Assembly: GCA_013306675.1 (NCBI GenBank)
Contig: JABLUY010000226.1
Span: 1 to 58,475 of the forward strand
DNA: 58,475 nucleotides
From: Thraustochytrium sp. TN22
Lineage: Eukaryota; Sar; Bigyra; Thraustochytrida; Thraustochytriidae
Direction of reading: 5' to 3'
The notes beneath the pieces are model-generated. The model was not told the DNA's origin and did no database searches. It was given only the letters and a program-made list of their open reading frames with translations. Shown one piece after another: positions 28,140 through 38,490 of the stretch. The position numbers and the translations under genes are program-made. Position 1 is the stretch's first letter, and each line of letters begins with the position of its first letter.

Positions 28140-29966
28140 CCTGCTTGCTTGGTTCAGGCCGCGTGAGGCTTATTCAGGCTCTGCGGAGCGAATTCAGGGT
28201 TTGCTGCACCTCCCGCCTCGCCTCACACCTGCGGCCTTGATGTCGCAGCCAGCCAGCGGCCCTCGCCTCCCGGCCTCCCTCCGGCCCGCCCCGGCAGTGA
28301 GTGTGAGTGAGTGAGTGAGTGAGAGGAAGGCGTGCTGCGGCTGACAGGCTGTCGTCGCTAATCGGAAGCCCGGACTCTCATCGCACGCGTGGGAGCCACG
28401 CATCCATCGCGCCGCACCTTGTCTGCGCGCTGACCAGGCTGGTGCCGACGCTCCCCTCGTGGCTCACCCTGCAAGTTGCTGCCAGCTGCAATGCAATATG
28501 CGTTGCAATGCAATGCAACGCAAGCTGACCATCTCGGCGACGGCGACGGCGAGCCCCGACTCGCCATCGCCGCGCTCCGCCTCGCCTCGCGCCGTGCTTT
28601 TGTACTGTCAGTACGCGCGCCGGACCGACCGAACGAATCTGCGCTGCGACCGCATCGTGCGCCCGGCGCGTGCCCGCTCCGCATCTTCGCGCGCCCCGCA
28701 AGCGCCCGCGCGGCTGCACTGCCGCTGGCTGAGCCGAGCCGAGCGCCGCAGATCAACCAGTCCATCGCCAAGCCGCGGGCAGCGCGATGGACTGCTCCAT
28801 CCTGCGCAGCGCAGCGGCGCCGGCGCCGGCGGCGCAGCTCGAGGCGTTCTCGCGCTGCCGGCAGGGTGGCGCGCGCAGGGTGGCGCCGCGTTCGAAGGCG
28901 GAAACGCCACGCTAGGGTGGCGGCGCTCTCCGCGGCCGCTCACCGGCAGGGTGGCGCCGTCGGCGGCGACCCCGGCGAACGCGGCGCCGCGGCTGGCCGG
29001 GCCGGGCTGGCCGGCAGGCCGAGGCGGCGGCGCGGCGCAGACTCGGAGCCCGAGCGCCGGCGGCCGGCCGGCTGCAGCCCGCCCGACCGGCCGGCCGCAG
29101 CCACCCATCGCGCCGCGAGGTAGATTCGAAGGAAGGCGGCGATGCGTCGCCGCGGCAGCGCGTGCGCCAAGCCGCCGAGGCAGGAAGGAGGTGCAGGAGG
29201 CGCGCCCGCTGCACGACGGCACCGCGGCCCGGCAGCTCGCGGCAAGTCGACGCCGTGGCCGCAGGCCGAGCTCGGCGCCGCGCGATTCGAGCGCGGCGCC
29301 GCGAGCGAGCTCGGGCGCTGCCACGCTTGCTTGCTTGCTTGCTTGGCGGAGACTGCAGCAGAGCAGTGCATCTAGCTCGCGTTCATGGAGAGCCTCGAGA
29401 CTGCCGTAGGGTGCGATACGAGGTGCTGCAGAACGTGCAGTAGTGCAGCCAGTCGACGACTACACTGTCTGCCTGCCACTGCAGTGCGGCCCGAGTGTGC
29501 CAGTGCAGTCAGAGGCAATCCAATTCGCGGCTTGGTTGACGCCAACGACGGCTGTGCCACTGTGGTCGTGGCACGGCCCGGGTGGCACTCTTATTAAAAA
29601 AGGGTGGGCGACGACGCGGACACCTCGGGGACGTGCAGAGTGTGCATCTTGCAGAGGGTGGTGTAGCCAAAAGGTGCTACGACACGCGATGCGGCGGCTC
29701 TAGCTAGCGAATCAGCACGCGGTCGCGCGCAGTGCACGCGCTGACTGGCTCGCTCCTCGTCCACCCCCAACGTCCCAGCAGACGAATTCAGGCTGCCGTG
29801 CATGTCCCCCTTTTTCCCAAGGAATTCAGGCGGACGGCTGAATGCTCTCTGAATTACCTGCCATGACCACAACCACCTCGCAGCAAAAGGGCAAGGGCAA
29901 GTGCGCTTCTTCTTTTCAAGCAGAGGTGTGATACGATACGATCCGCATCGCAAGATAAATGTCTTT
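28140..29966. other. Intergenic region between NaPi and MgtC-like genes
   Basis: Contains (GTGA)n at 28305-28324, a GCAGGGTGGCG motif repeated several times between about 28860 and 28965, and (GCTT)n at about 29322-29344. From 29440 to 29530 sequence like CAGTGCAG recurs. The open frames are GC-driven and lack domain character. The last 300 bp is less GC-rich and probably holds the 3' UTR of the MgtC-like gene. Confidence 0.5.
28305..28324. repeat. (GTGA)n microsatellite upstream of the NaPi gene
   Basis: About five tetranucleotide units some 165 nt upstream of the cotransporter start codon at 28139. Confidence 0.85.
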
Positions 29967-31095
29967 TCAGATTTCAGGATCTAGCACAGAGTGCCTGGAG
30001 TGGCGCACACGAATGCTGCCGGAGCGCGTGATGCGTGTCGCTGCGACCGTGGCCGGGCGCGAAGGGCTGCTCAGCTCGCTACGCAAGAGTGGCTCCTGGC
30101 TGCTGCCCTCATGCACACGATCCGAAAGGTGCTCCAGATTGGCGCTGCCCTCCGCGAGGCTGTCGGCCTCGCCCGGCACACCGGTTTCCGGGTCGGCGTG
30201 GAAACCGTCGACAGGCCCGGCCAGCTCGTCCTCCGGGCCATCAACCTCGTCTTGCTCGACCTCGTCCTCATCCTCTTCGGGCCTGTAGTCAGGCTGGCCG
30301 TAGAGACGCGGACCATAGCGCAAGACCACAATGGACAGCAGCGCGCCAAAAATGGCCGGAAAGTACATACCGCCGCCCGCGGCAACGCCCGTGGCGGCCG
30401 AGATCCACACGCTGGCCGCCGTCGTGAGTCCACGAACGGAGTGCCGGCCCTCCTCGTTCTGGCCCTTCCACACGATGCCAGACCCGAGGAAACCAACGCC
30501 GCTGCGGTTCGTCCGCGCGCGACCTCGTCAATCAGCGACAGCTAATTTCTCCCAGCGCAGCGCGCGCACGAGAAACATCAACCTACCTCGGAATGGCAGC
30601 GCTCACGCGCGAGGCGTCCCAGTGGTTCCACCCATTCGTAAACGCCCAGGTGCTGCAGATCGTAAAGAGACAGGCGCCGAGCGACGCAAGGCTCATCGTG
30701 CGGATGCCGGCCGGCCGATCTGCCGAACGGCGCTCGAACCCGATGAGCGCACCCGCAAAGACCGCCACCGCCATGCGGCGCCCCAGGTCAGCCTCCATGA
30801 GCGTCATGCCGGCCAGGAACCACCGGCGCAGGAGGCGGTCCGTGTCTGCAATGTACCCCGGGTTGGCCCACTGCGCCTTGCCCGTCTCCTCGTTGTAGTG
30901 CGGGTGCGCCAAGGTGTAGAACATGGCGTCGTCTAGCGACGCGCCGCACCCGCGCTCGCCATCCACGATCGCGCGACATAGCGGGTTCGCCAGCACGGCG
31001 AGCACCACTGTGAGCACCACCGCGAAGACCACCGCGCGGTCGAAGAGGGCGTCCTTACCCCATCTGTCGCCGCCCTTGGGGTTCGCGCTTGCCAT
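29967..31095 (-). CDS. MgtC/SapB-family membrane protein
   Basis: Two exons: 30587-31095 and 29967-30501, with an 85-nt intron (GTAGGT, TTGAC branch, CAG). The splice recreates the family core ASRVSAAIPSGVGFLGSGIVWKG, which neither exon holds alone. The 347-residue product has several membrane segments and the MgtC motifs FAGALIGFERRSADRPAGIRTMSLASLGACLFT and RGLTTAASVWISAATGVAAGGG. Bacterial MgtC acts in magnesium limitation and intracellular survival; the role of eukaryotic homologues is not established. An insert of about 65 residues (DDAMFYTLAHPHYNEETG...) separates the first segment from the core, and the C-terminal 100 residues are acidic and hydrophilic (PEEDEDEVEQDEVDGPEDE). The family is largely bacterial, so ancient transfer is possible, but the intron shows the gene is settled in this genome. 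Stop is TGA. Confidence 0.85.
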
Positions 31096-31187
31096 GCCTG
31101 TGAGCCCGCGCCGCTCGAGCCCTGTCGCCCACGTCTACGCGTTCGAGCCCGCGAGCGCGCCGACCTCGTGGTGGCCGCCGGGCTCCC

Positions 31188-31222
31188 GAGCGAGCGAGCG
31201 AGCGAGCGAGCGAGCGAGCGAG
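31188..31222. repeat. (GAGC)n microsatellite upstream of the MgtC-like gene
   Basis: About eight to nine tetranucleotide units, starting some 95 nt upstream of the start codon at 31095. Confidence 0.9.
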
Positions 31223-31434
31223 TGGTTGTTGATGCGTTTCGCGGCGCCGCACTGTAGAAGATGCGACGTGCGCGTGTCCCGGTCTAATGACAAGCCCAAT
31301 TGGGCCGCTTTCGCGCCACCTAAATGAAGCTGCGAGCGGCAGGCGAGTGCTCGCTCGAGTGCTCCGCGCGAAGGCATCATGGTTCTCCCACCCACTCTCT
31401 TTGGCCACAGAAGCTGGCCTTTATTCGCCTGCGC

Positions 31435-31470
31435 AGGCGCAAGCGCAGGCGCAAGCGCAGGCGCAAGCGC
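31435..31470. repeat. 12-bp tandem repeat (CAGGCGCAAGCG)n
   Basis: Three near-perfect copies of a 12-bp unit, ending in CAGGCGCGCG. Confidence 0.9.
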
Positions 31471-31981
31471 AGGCGCGCGAGAGGTGCGCCGCAGATAGCC
31501 AGTCATGGTCACTGACAACGCGTGCACATCTGAAAAGAGCCAAAGGAGAAGAAGGACCGTGACCGTGACAGGCGCTCGGCAATCGCCCACCCGCTTCTTC
31601 CGCAGCCTTGCTGTTCATCTCCAAACAACTCCTCGCGCGCCGTCAACCAGGCCGCCGTACCACGCGCAAAACAACGATGACGCGAGCCGACGCGACGTTA
31701 GTGAGTCGTTCAAGCCGCAAAGCGCCGCAAGGGTCACGGGAACAACGAAGGTGTGCACCGGGCTGCGGGCCTCGAGAACCGAGCCCGCGCTGCGCACCCC
31801 ACGCGCACCCCCCCAACCCACCCACTTATGCCGCGCCTGATGAATCAATGAACAGCCTTTCACGAGGCGCGGAGGAGTCGCGACGCTTCAAGATAGAGGC
31901 GGCAAGATAGGATCGTGGCGCCGCTGCTGCTGCGAGGCGTTCGTTGCCTAGCTGCGCGACGCCCTTGCTGCGCGCAACACC

Positions 31982-34054
31982 ATGGACGCGCTGGACCTGT
32001 GCGAGCACGGCCCCGACGATGCGCGCGTGGAGCAGGGTTGCGACGATGCATCGCCTCAGCAGCAGCAGCAGCATCAGGTCGCGGGTTCTTCAGCGCGGCG
32101 CAGGCGACGGCGCGTCAAGAAGAAGAAGAAGACGAGCAAGCGCAAGTCGGCGGCCGAGCTCCTGGGCGTCGACAACTCCTTCATGAAGGCCCTCTTAAGC
32201 GCGGCAGAGGAGCGCCAGGAGGAGATGAGCCGACGCGCAAGCGGGAACAACAGCCAGCTAGTAGCGCGGAGCCAGGTGCCCCTGCGGCAGCGCGAGGATC
32301 CGCTCCTGCAGCGGCAGCGCATGCAGGAGACCGTGGAGAAGTGCGTGAGGCGCACCGAGATTCTGCGTGGGCGCGCCGAGAGCCTGGACCTGAAGCAGCG
32401 CATGATCGCGCAGCGCATCCTGGAGCAGAAGCGGCGCAAGATGGGCGCAGGCGGTGTGGGCGCGACTTTCCAGCAGAAGCTCAAAATGAGCAAGCGCGCC
32501 CAGGCGCTGGACGGCAAGCTGGACCGCCTGCTCAAGCAGACCAGCGCGCTTGACACGGACAACGCGCGGCTCAAGGCGGAGATCGACGAGCTGCGCAAGG
32601 AACGCCTTGGGTTCGAGGAGATCCAGCGCTCGCTGCGCGCCGAGTTCGAGCGCAAGCAGCACGAGATGGCAGCCCTGCTGCGCAACTCCAACGAGCTCAT
32701 CGCAAGTCGCATTCGCGCCGAGCGCGACCTGGTACGCCTGCGCGCCGAGGAGCAGACGGCGCACGCCGCCGACACCGCCGAGATGCGCCGCCTCGAGGAG
32801 GTATTGCGCAAGCAAGAGAGCCTACAGACCGAGCTGCAGACCGCCTCCCTCAAGCGCCGCGCGCAGCAGATCCGCCAGCAGCTCTGCCACGGCGCGCTCG
32901 ACCCGGAGGAGGAGGCAAAGCTGAAAGCACGCCTTCAGTCCCTCACCGTCAAGATCGAGCGCAAAGCGCAGGAGATCGAGCAGACGCAGCAAAACACGAT
33001 CCTCAACTACGAGGAAGCCTTCGAGAAGATCCTCGCCGAGCAGTCCAAGCGTGCCAAGCGAAACGTCACGCTCAACGAGGTCGTTGAGGACTACGTTTCC
33101 AACTACGACGAGGCTTTCTCGCTGCTCAGCTACGTCCAGAGCGTGCAGGACGAGAACTACGAGATCGAGGCCCAGGTCACCAGCTTGCGCTCCGAGATGG
33201 GCCGCCTGGCCAACGACCAGGGCAAGGAGGACCGCAACAAGGAGCGCATCAAGCGCGAGCTCCAAGGCCGCCTCGAGATGCTCCGCACCAACAACCTCCG
33301 TCTTGCCGAGGCCATCGAGGAGCGTGAGCAGGCGCGCGAGATGGCTTTCGCCACCATCGAGCGCATCGTGGCGCGCTTTGGAGCCGGGTCGCAGCCGGCG
33401 CCCGCGGGTCCTCCTCGCGAGCGCCTTCCACGCGCGCTGCTGCATCAGTCCACTGGCCTCGTGACGGACGACACCGTGATGCAGTACCTCGGTCAGGTCG
33501 AGCTGCAGACGCTCGAGCTCATCCGCGCCGTGCAGGCCTCCATGCGCCAGGGCACTTTCCGTCCTCCTGCGCCCCGCCTCGGCACGCGCAGCTATTCCAC
33601 CTCCGGCCCGCTTGCCTTTGCTGCTCAGTCCGTGAGGGTCGCGCGAATCCGCACCGGGCCCGAGTCCCCGCTGCGTTCCTCGCAGGAGAAGCGCCTCACC
33701 GTACAGCCGCTTTCCGCCGCCAGAATCAACGAGCTCTTCAAGCAACAGGCGCAGCCCGCCGATGCCGCCGACGCCTTCCAGTACACTGACTCCGCCGTCG
33801 GCTTTGGCTTCGATGACCCGTACTCGCCTCCGCCCGACTATGCTTTGCAGTCTCCGCATCAGTATCAGCATCAGCCTCAGCAGCATCAGCAGCAACAGCA
33901 AGCCACGCGCATCCAGTCCATCGAGGACCTGCGCGCTGCCATCCGCAAGAGCTTTGCGACGGCCGTCGTCACCACGACAGCAGCGACAGTTGAGCCCCCG
34001 CCTGCGTCCTCGCGGACCCCGGCAAGCCCCAAGGCCTCTTTGATGTGGGCATAA
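31982..34054 (+). CDS. Coiled-coil protein like CCDC114/CCDC63 (outer dynein arm docking)
   Basis: A 690-residue protein: a basic low-complexity N-terminus (RRRRRRVKKKKK near 45), long coiled coil from about 100 to 470, then a Gln/Pro-rich tail. The segment LNYEEAFEKILAEQSKRAKRNVTLNEVVEDYVSNYDEAFSLLSYVQSVQDENYEIEAQVTSL (about 360-420) resembles the conserved core of CCDC114/CCDC63/ODA-DC2, where an F-x-x-E-E-x-N-F-x-L-F-x-Y-V-N pattern follows an AFxKI helix. In that family the protein is part of the docking complex that fixes outer dynein arms to doublet microtubules. The match is at motif level, so orthology is probable, not proven. ATG at 31982 (ACACCATGGACG). Stop is TAA; its 3' end faces another coiled-coil gene 88 bp away. 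Confidence 0.68.
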   Translation: MDALDLCEHGPDDARVEQGCDDASPQQQQQHQVAGSSARRRRRRVKKKKKTSKRKSAAELLGVDNSFMKALLSAAEERQEEMSRRASGNNSQLVARSQVPLRQREDPLLQRQRMQETVEKCVRRTEILRGRAESLDLKQRMIAQRILEQKRRKMGAGGVGATFQQKLKMSKRAQALDGKLDRLLKQTSALDTDNARLKAEIDELRKERLGFEEIQRSLRAEFERKQHEMAALLRNSNELIASRIRAERDLVRLRAEEQTAHAADTAEMRRLEEVLRKQESLQTELQTASLKRRAQQIRQQLCHGALDPEEEAKLKARLQSLTVKIERKAQEIEQTQQNTILNYEEAFEKILAEQSKRAKRNVTLNEVVEDYVSNYDEAFSLLSYVQSVQDENYEIEAQVTSLRSEMGRLANDQGKEDRNKERIKRELQGRLEMLRTNNLRLAEAIEEREQAREMAFATIERIVARFGAGSQPAPAGPPRERLPRALLHQSTGLVTDDTVMQYLGQVELQTLELIRAVQASMRQGTFRPPAPRLGTRSYSTSGPLAFAAQSVRVARIRTGPESPLRSSQEKRLTVQPLSAARINELFKQQAQPADAADAFQYTDSAVGFGFDDPYSPPPDYALQSPHQYQHQPQQHQQQQQATRIQSIEDLRAAIRKSFATAVVTTTAATVEPPPASSRTPASPKASLMWA

Positions 34055-34142
34055 CTAATCGGCCAGACGAGGCATTACAACTGTAAACTATAGGCTCGAA
34101 CTTACTTGGTTGGTAGAGAAGCTCTGGTAACCAAATGCTATG

Positions 34143-35465
34143 TCAAACCACAGGCCCCGGCGTGCCGTCCTGGACCGCAACCTGAAAAGCCGCCAACAAC
34201 CGGTTGAGCTCCCGGACACGGCCGCGCAGGTAGTCGTTCTCGGTGCGCAGCGCGTTCGTGGTCCGCGCGTGGCCGTCGACCTTGGCCTCCAGAGGGCGCA
34301 CCACGTCCTGCTCGTACGCAGCGAGGCGCCGCTCGCCCTGAGCGCGCGCCTCGTCTACCTGGCGCTGCGTCGCATGCAGCCGCTCGCGCAGCTGCGCCGT
34401 ACTGCGCGCCTGCTCGCGCGCAGTCTCGGCCCGCGCGCGCTCCAACAGACCGGCCCATTCGTTCTCGGCCAGCTCGCGTTGGGCGCGTAGCTCGCGAGAG
34501 GCCCGCGCCCGCGCCTTTTGCAGCTTATCCACTTCCTGCCGCGCTTCCTGCAGCGCCGTGTCCAGCTCGCGCACCTTGGCGTGCAGGCCGCCCTGCGGCA
34601 CGCCTCGACGACGCAGGTCACTTTCGAGCTGCTCCACGCGCGCCTGGTGCTGCACCTGGGCCCGGCTCAGTGCGTCCTTGTTTTCGGCGCGCACGCGCTC
34701 CAGCTCCGCGCCAGCCTGCGCGCGCACGACCCGCGCATAATCCGCCATCTCCGCCGCGAACTTCTTCTCGCGCTCGGAGTACTTGGCGCGCTCTGCGCGC
34801 AGGTCCGCGTCGAGCCGACACACTTTCTCCACGTATTCGTCGATAAGCAACTTGAGCCTGGCAGGCGAGACCACCTGCAGACTGTTGAGTTGTCGGCCGA
34901 GACCACGCCGCGTCTGGACGGACTCCAGGAGCGCGCTCTCGCCGCCCGTAGGCCGCGCCGCCTCACTCTCGGCCACGAAGTCGGGATCCAGGCTGCGCAC
35001 AGGCCCAAAGGTCTCGTCCCACTCGCGCATGCACGCCTCCAGGTACTGCACGCGCTCATCGCGCTGCGCGAGCGTCTTCTCCAGGTCGTCCGCCTGCTCT
35101 TGCACCTCGCGCGCGAGCTCGTACACGTAGCGCGCAGCCAGGCTCTTGGCCTCGTACTTGCCAGCGCACTTGCGCTCGTAGAACCAGCACGACTCGCGCA
35201 GCGTCTGTAGCGTCGCGCGCCGCCGGACGCGCAGCGACATGCCCACGCGCCCCGCGGGCAGTCGATGCACGGGCTCCGCCACCGGCATCAGCGCCGCCGC
35301 CAGCGCCTTCTCGTCCACGCGCCGCGCGTCCGCCCACCGCGGCCGCGCCGCCGCGCCGCCCGCGTCCGCCGCCCGCGTCATCCTCGCTTGGGCTTTGCTT
35401 CGCCGTCGTGGCGAGCAGCTACGCTCTTCAACTTCGTCTTCGGGGTTGGCAACCGTTTTTTCCAT
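34143..35465 (-). CDS. Coiled-coil protein, unknown function
   Basis: A 440-residue protein, Arg/Ala-rich at the N-terminus (to about 80), then predicted coiled coil almost throughout (about 115-155 and 210-430). A short non-coil segment (MREWDETFGPVRSLDPDFV, about 145-165) interrupts it. No catalytic or binding motif is seen. It sits among axonemal-type genes, so a role in cilium or centriole structure is possible, but only by context. Start ATG at 35465 (alternative Met29). Stop is TGA. Confidence 0.65.
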   Translation of the reverse strand: MEKTVANPEDEVEERSCSPRRRSKAQARMTRAADAGGAAARPRWADARRVDEKALAAALMPVAEPVHRLPAGRVGMSLRVRRRATLQTLRESCWFYERKCAGKYEAKSLAARYVYELAREVQEQADDLEKTLAQRDERVQYLEACMREWDETFGPVRSLDPDFVAESEAARPTGGESALLESVQTRRGLGRQLNSLQVVSPARLKLLIDEYVEKVCRLDADLRAERAKYSEREKKFAAEMADYARVVRAQAGAELERVRAENKDALSRAQVQHQARVEQLESDLRRRGVPQGGLHAKVRELDTALQEARQEVDKLQKARARASRELRAQRELAENEWAGLLERARAETAREQARSTAQLRERLHATQRQVDEARAQGERRLAAYEQDVVRPLEAKVDGHARTTNALRTENDYLRGRVRELNRLLAAFQVAVQDGTPGPVV

Positions 35466-35977
35466 CGCCTGTCACTCGGACTTGGCCACGGTCACGGTCA
35501 CGGTCCACCACGGCGACGCCGTGAGCATCGGGTCGCAGATTGCCACCCACGCCAGCAGCCGCGACCAAACACTGTGTGTCACAGCACGGCTTCACGTGCT
35601 CACAAGAGGGATGCATGCACACAGGCCAAGCGCCAACTTGACTGAGAGCTGCAGGCGCGTGAGGAGTCGCACAGCTGCTGCTGCTAACGCCGCTGTAGCC
35701 TCACCTGGTGGCGGTGCTTTGTTTGTTGAAGAACGGGACGGAAATCAATGCGCGACCTCTTGCGAGCGAAGGTAGAGACTCATCCTGGACTCGGCGCGCC
35801 GATCCAGCCAGCGTCGGGGAGAGGTCGAAGCCCGCACCTTAGCTAGCCTCCAAGGCTCACAAGGCGACGGCGCGCTCACAAGCAACAGTCAAACGCCGCG
35901 TGGCACCAGTGCAATGATAGAAGTCTCGGTACCGGTACCCAAGGATTTTTTAAGAACCCAAGGATTTTTAAGAACCC
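35466..35977. other. Spacer with an 18/19-bp tandem duplication
   Basis: At 35937-35973 the unit ACCCAAGGATTTTTTAAGA occurs twice in tandem (19 and 18 bp). It lies only 5 bp from the kinase stop codon, so it is the start of that gene's 3' UTR. The rest holds the promoter of the 34143-35465 gene; no further gene is seen. Confidence 0.7.
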
Positions 35978-37048
35978 CTAAGCCTCCTCGAGAGCGACCG
36001 CAGCGGCCTGGAGGCGCGCAATGAGCGCGTCGCGCTCACGCAGCTGCTTGCGCAGCTGCTCCATGGCCTGGCGGCAGCGCTTGTTGGTGCAGGGCGCGCC
36101 AGGACTCTCGGCACAGCCAAGGCTCTCCTTGGACTCGATGCGCTGGTCCAGCGTCGATGAAAAGTCGGAGCCCACGCTGCAAATTTCCATGGCCTCCAGG
36201 GCACGAGGCGACGGCGCGCCACTGCTTTTGGCCGCAACCTCCTCCCACTCCGCAGAGGCGCCCGCAAGGATCTCCTCGGCTTGAATTACGTCCTGTAGCG
36301 GGCTGCGCGGGGCTGTGGCTTGGTTGTCCGAACGAACGGCTGGGGCCGTCGGCAGCGGAGAGAATACCTCTGCAAAGTCGTCCTCCTCGTCTCCGTAGTC
36401 GTTGCCCTTGTCCTGTGCGCGTCCAGCAGGCGCCTCGAGATGAGCGCGTCCATCGTCCTCCTTGGCGCCACTTACATTGCCGGTGTCACCGACATCGTTC
36501 ACGTCCTCGTCCTCGTCCTCGTCCTCATCGTCATCGAGCGTCTGCAGGTACGCGGAGACGACCTTGCGACGCTCGAGACTTGACGTGCGCGCCAGCGGCG
36601 TGCGCGGTGGCCGCGCCCCGGTGCGCATTGGCGAGGGCAGCAGAGGGTTGCCGCCAGCGGCGGTCTCGCCCTCCTCGTCGCTTGAATCACTTGCGGCGTG
36701 AAACTCAAGAAGCTGCGAGGTGTCCAGGACCGTCTTGAGCTGCGGCGGCGCCCCGGCATCAGAGGACGCGCAGTCAGGGCTCATGGTGATGTCCTGCACC
36801 TCGCGCGTGAGCTCGTCGATCTCCTGCGTGAGGACGCGCAGCTCGCTGTCGCGCCGACAGATGCGCGGCCGCGAGGTGCGGCGAGCGCTGCCCCGCGCAT
36901 CCGTCGGCCTGGCGACCTGGCCGGTCGGCGAGGTCGGCGTGGGCTCGCTAGCAACTGGCGGCGGCGACAGTGAGGAGGACGAGGACGAGGACGAGCACGA
37001 GGAGGACGATCTTGTCAAGGGCAAGGACCGCGAGGATCCCGGCCCGGC

Positions 37049-37082
<34 letters not shown>

Positions 37083-38068
37083 AAGGCATCGTCGACGCGG
37101 AAGTTGCGAGCGGCATCCTTCTGCGAGGCCTCGCGCAACGTCACCATGTGCGCGTGGCAGTCTCGCAAGAAGGCGTGGGTGAGGCAATTCGCTGCCGAGG
37201 GCCGCGCGTGCGGGTCGAGCTGCAGCATGTCGCAGAGCAGGCCAATACTGGCCTTGGCGGCCTCGGTCTGACTCGCGGGCAGCGCCATCTCGTTCTCCAA
37301 ATATGCAGCGAGAGGGACTGAGCCCCGGCCCGCAGGCAGCTGCAGTTTCTGCTGCAGCAGCATGGCGTTGCCCTGCGGCCAGCTCTTGGAGGTGACCGGT
37401 CCGATGCGACTTGTGATCATGAGCATGTGCTCGACGCGGTCACCGGCCGGGAAGAGCGGCTTGAGCGTCAAGCACTCCGCAATGACGCAGGCCGCTGCCC
37501 AGACGTCCACGGGCGAGTTGTACATGGTGGCGCGCAGAACCAGCTCTGGCGCGCGGTACCACTTGGTCGACACATACGAAGTGAATGGCGGCCGCGACCG
37601 CACGTCGCGCGCGAGCCCAAAGTCGCAGACCTGAATACCGTCGTTCTCGTCGAGCAGCAGGTTCTCCGGCTTGATGTCGCGGTGAAAGAAGCCGTAGCGA
37701 TGCATGTACGCCAGCGCTGACAGCAGCTGGTACGCCCAGCGCGCCACCACGGCCGCGTCCAACTTGCCCGTGCCGTCGCGCACTTCCTTGATTCTCGAGT
37801 ACAGGTTCCGAGGGTGGTAGTCAAAGATCAGGTAGAGCTTCTTGTTTTCGCGCACAATCTGCCGTAGCACCACGATATTGGTGTGCTTGGCGCCCAGCTT
37901 GCGCAACGCACGCACCTCGCGCAGCTTCAGGCACTCGTCCCACGTATCGTACCGTCGGTTCGAGATCACCTTGACGGCCACGCGGTCGCCCGACGCGCGC
38001 TCGCGGCACTCTGTCACCTCGCCAAAGGCGCCCTGTCCGATGTGCCGCAGCACATCGTATTGGTCCAT
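35978..38068 (-). CDS. MAK/ICK/MOK-type (RCK family) protein kinase
   Basis: A 696-residue CMGC Ser/Thr kinase; RCK kinases control cilium length and intraflagellar transport turnaround. Start at the ATG at 38068 (MDQYDVLRHIGQG); the frame is open upstream only through an (ACGC)n repeat. Kinase domain residues 4-300: Gly loop GQGAFGEV, VAVK (K33), LREVRALRKL in the PCTAIRE-helix position, HRDIKPENLL (129-138), DFG (149-151), activation loop PFTSYVSTKWYRAPE with a T-x-Y motif (T163, Y165) as in MAK (TDY) and MOK (TEY), and DVWAAACVIAE. The C-terminal half is disordered: a run of 12 Gln (about 320-331), Ser-rich and acidic blocks, and a short terminal coiled coil. A short coiled-coil gene diverges from it, 422 bp away. 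Stop is TAG. Confidence 0.88.
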
Positions 38069-38090
38069 GGTCCTTTGCGCGCACTCGCAA

Positions 38091-38132
<42 letters not shown>

Positions 38133-38490
38133 GAGTCCGCGCGGGCCGGCCGCGGCCGCGCGCGCGAGAATCGCCAATCGAGGCGAGGCGAGGCGAGGCG
38201 CCTGGCCGCGGTCTGACTCTGCGGCCGGCAGTCTTGAACGAGGCGGCCGCTGCGACCGCTTGCAGTGCTTGCTTGCTGCGGCTTCACATCACATCACAGT
38301 CAGCGCGCACACTATCGTAACGGCAACAAGGTTCGCTTTCTCTCCTCGCCGGCCCAAGCGCAGGCTGCCAGACGTTTGACAAAATGCAGTTTGCAGCCAA
38401 GGGCAGGGAGCAAACCCTCTGAGCAGCCTGCTCGCGGGCGGGCAAGAGGTTCCTCGCCTGGCGGCTGGGCGCCAGCCGGCCACTGCAACC
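38069..38490. promoter_or_regulatory. Bidirectional promoter, RCK kinase and small coiled-coil gene
   Basis: The two start codons are 422 bp apart and divergent. Apart from the (ACGC)n tract there is a GAGGCGAGGCGAGGCGAGGC run near 38180. No TATA box is obvious. Confidence 0.5.
38091..38132. repeat. (ACGC)n microsatellite in the kinase leader
   Basis: About ten tetranucleotide copies, starting 23 nt upstream of the RCK kinase start codon. Confidence 0.95.

Larger units (their letters stand above)
31096..31981. promoter_or_regulatory. Shared upstream region of two divergent genes
   Basis: Lies between the MgtC-like gene (minus) and the CCDC114-like gene (plus). Contains (GAGC)n at 31188-31222, about 95 nt upstream of the MgtC-like ATG, and a 12-bp array (CAGGCGCAAGCG) at about 31435-31470. 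No further gene is supported. Confidence 0.5.

Noticed and set aside
26865-28166. Antisense frame of 433 codons opposite the NaPi cotransporter
   Set aside because: Shadow frame; composition is His/Arg/Val-rich and the minus-strand gene is unmistakable.
28860-29300. tRNA genes, prompted by GTTCGAA-like sequence
   Set aside because: No matching A box, anticodon stem or acceptor stem is found around these sites; the same goes for other intergenic TTCGA occurrences.
38091-38132. CRISPR-like or satellite array
   Set aside because: It and similar tracts are plain microsatellites without spacers; the genome is eukaryotic.
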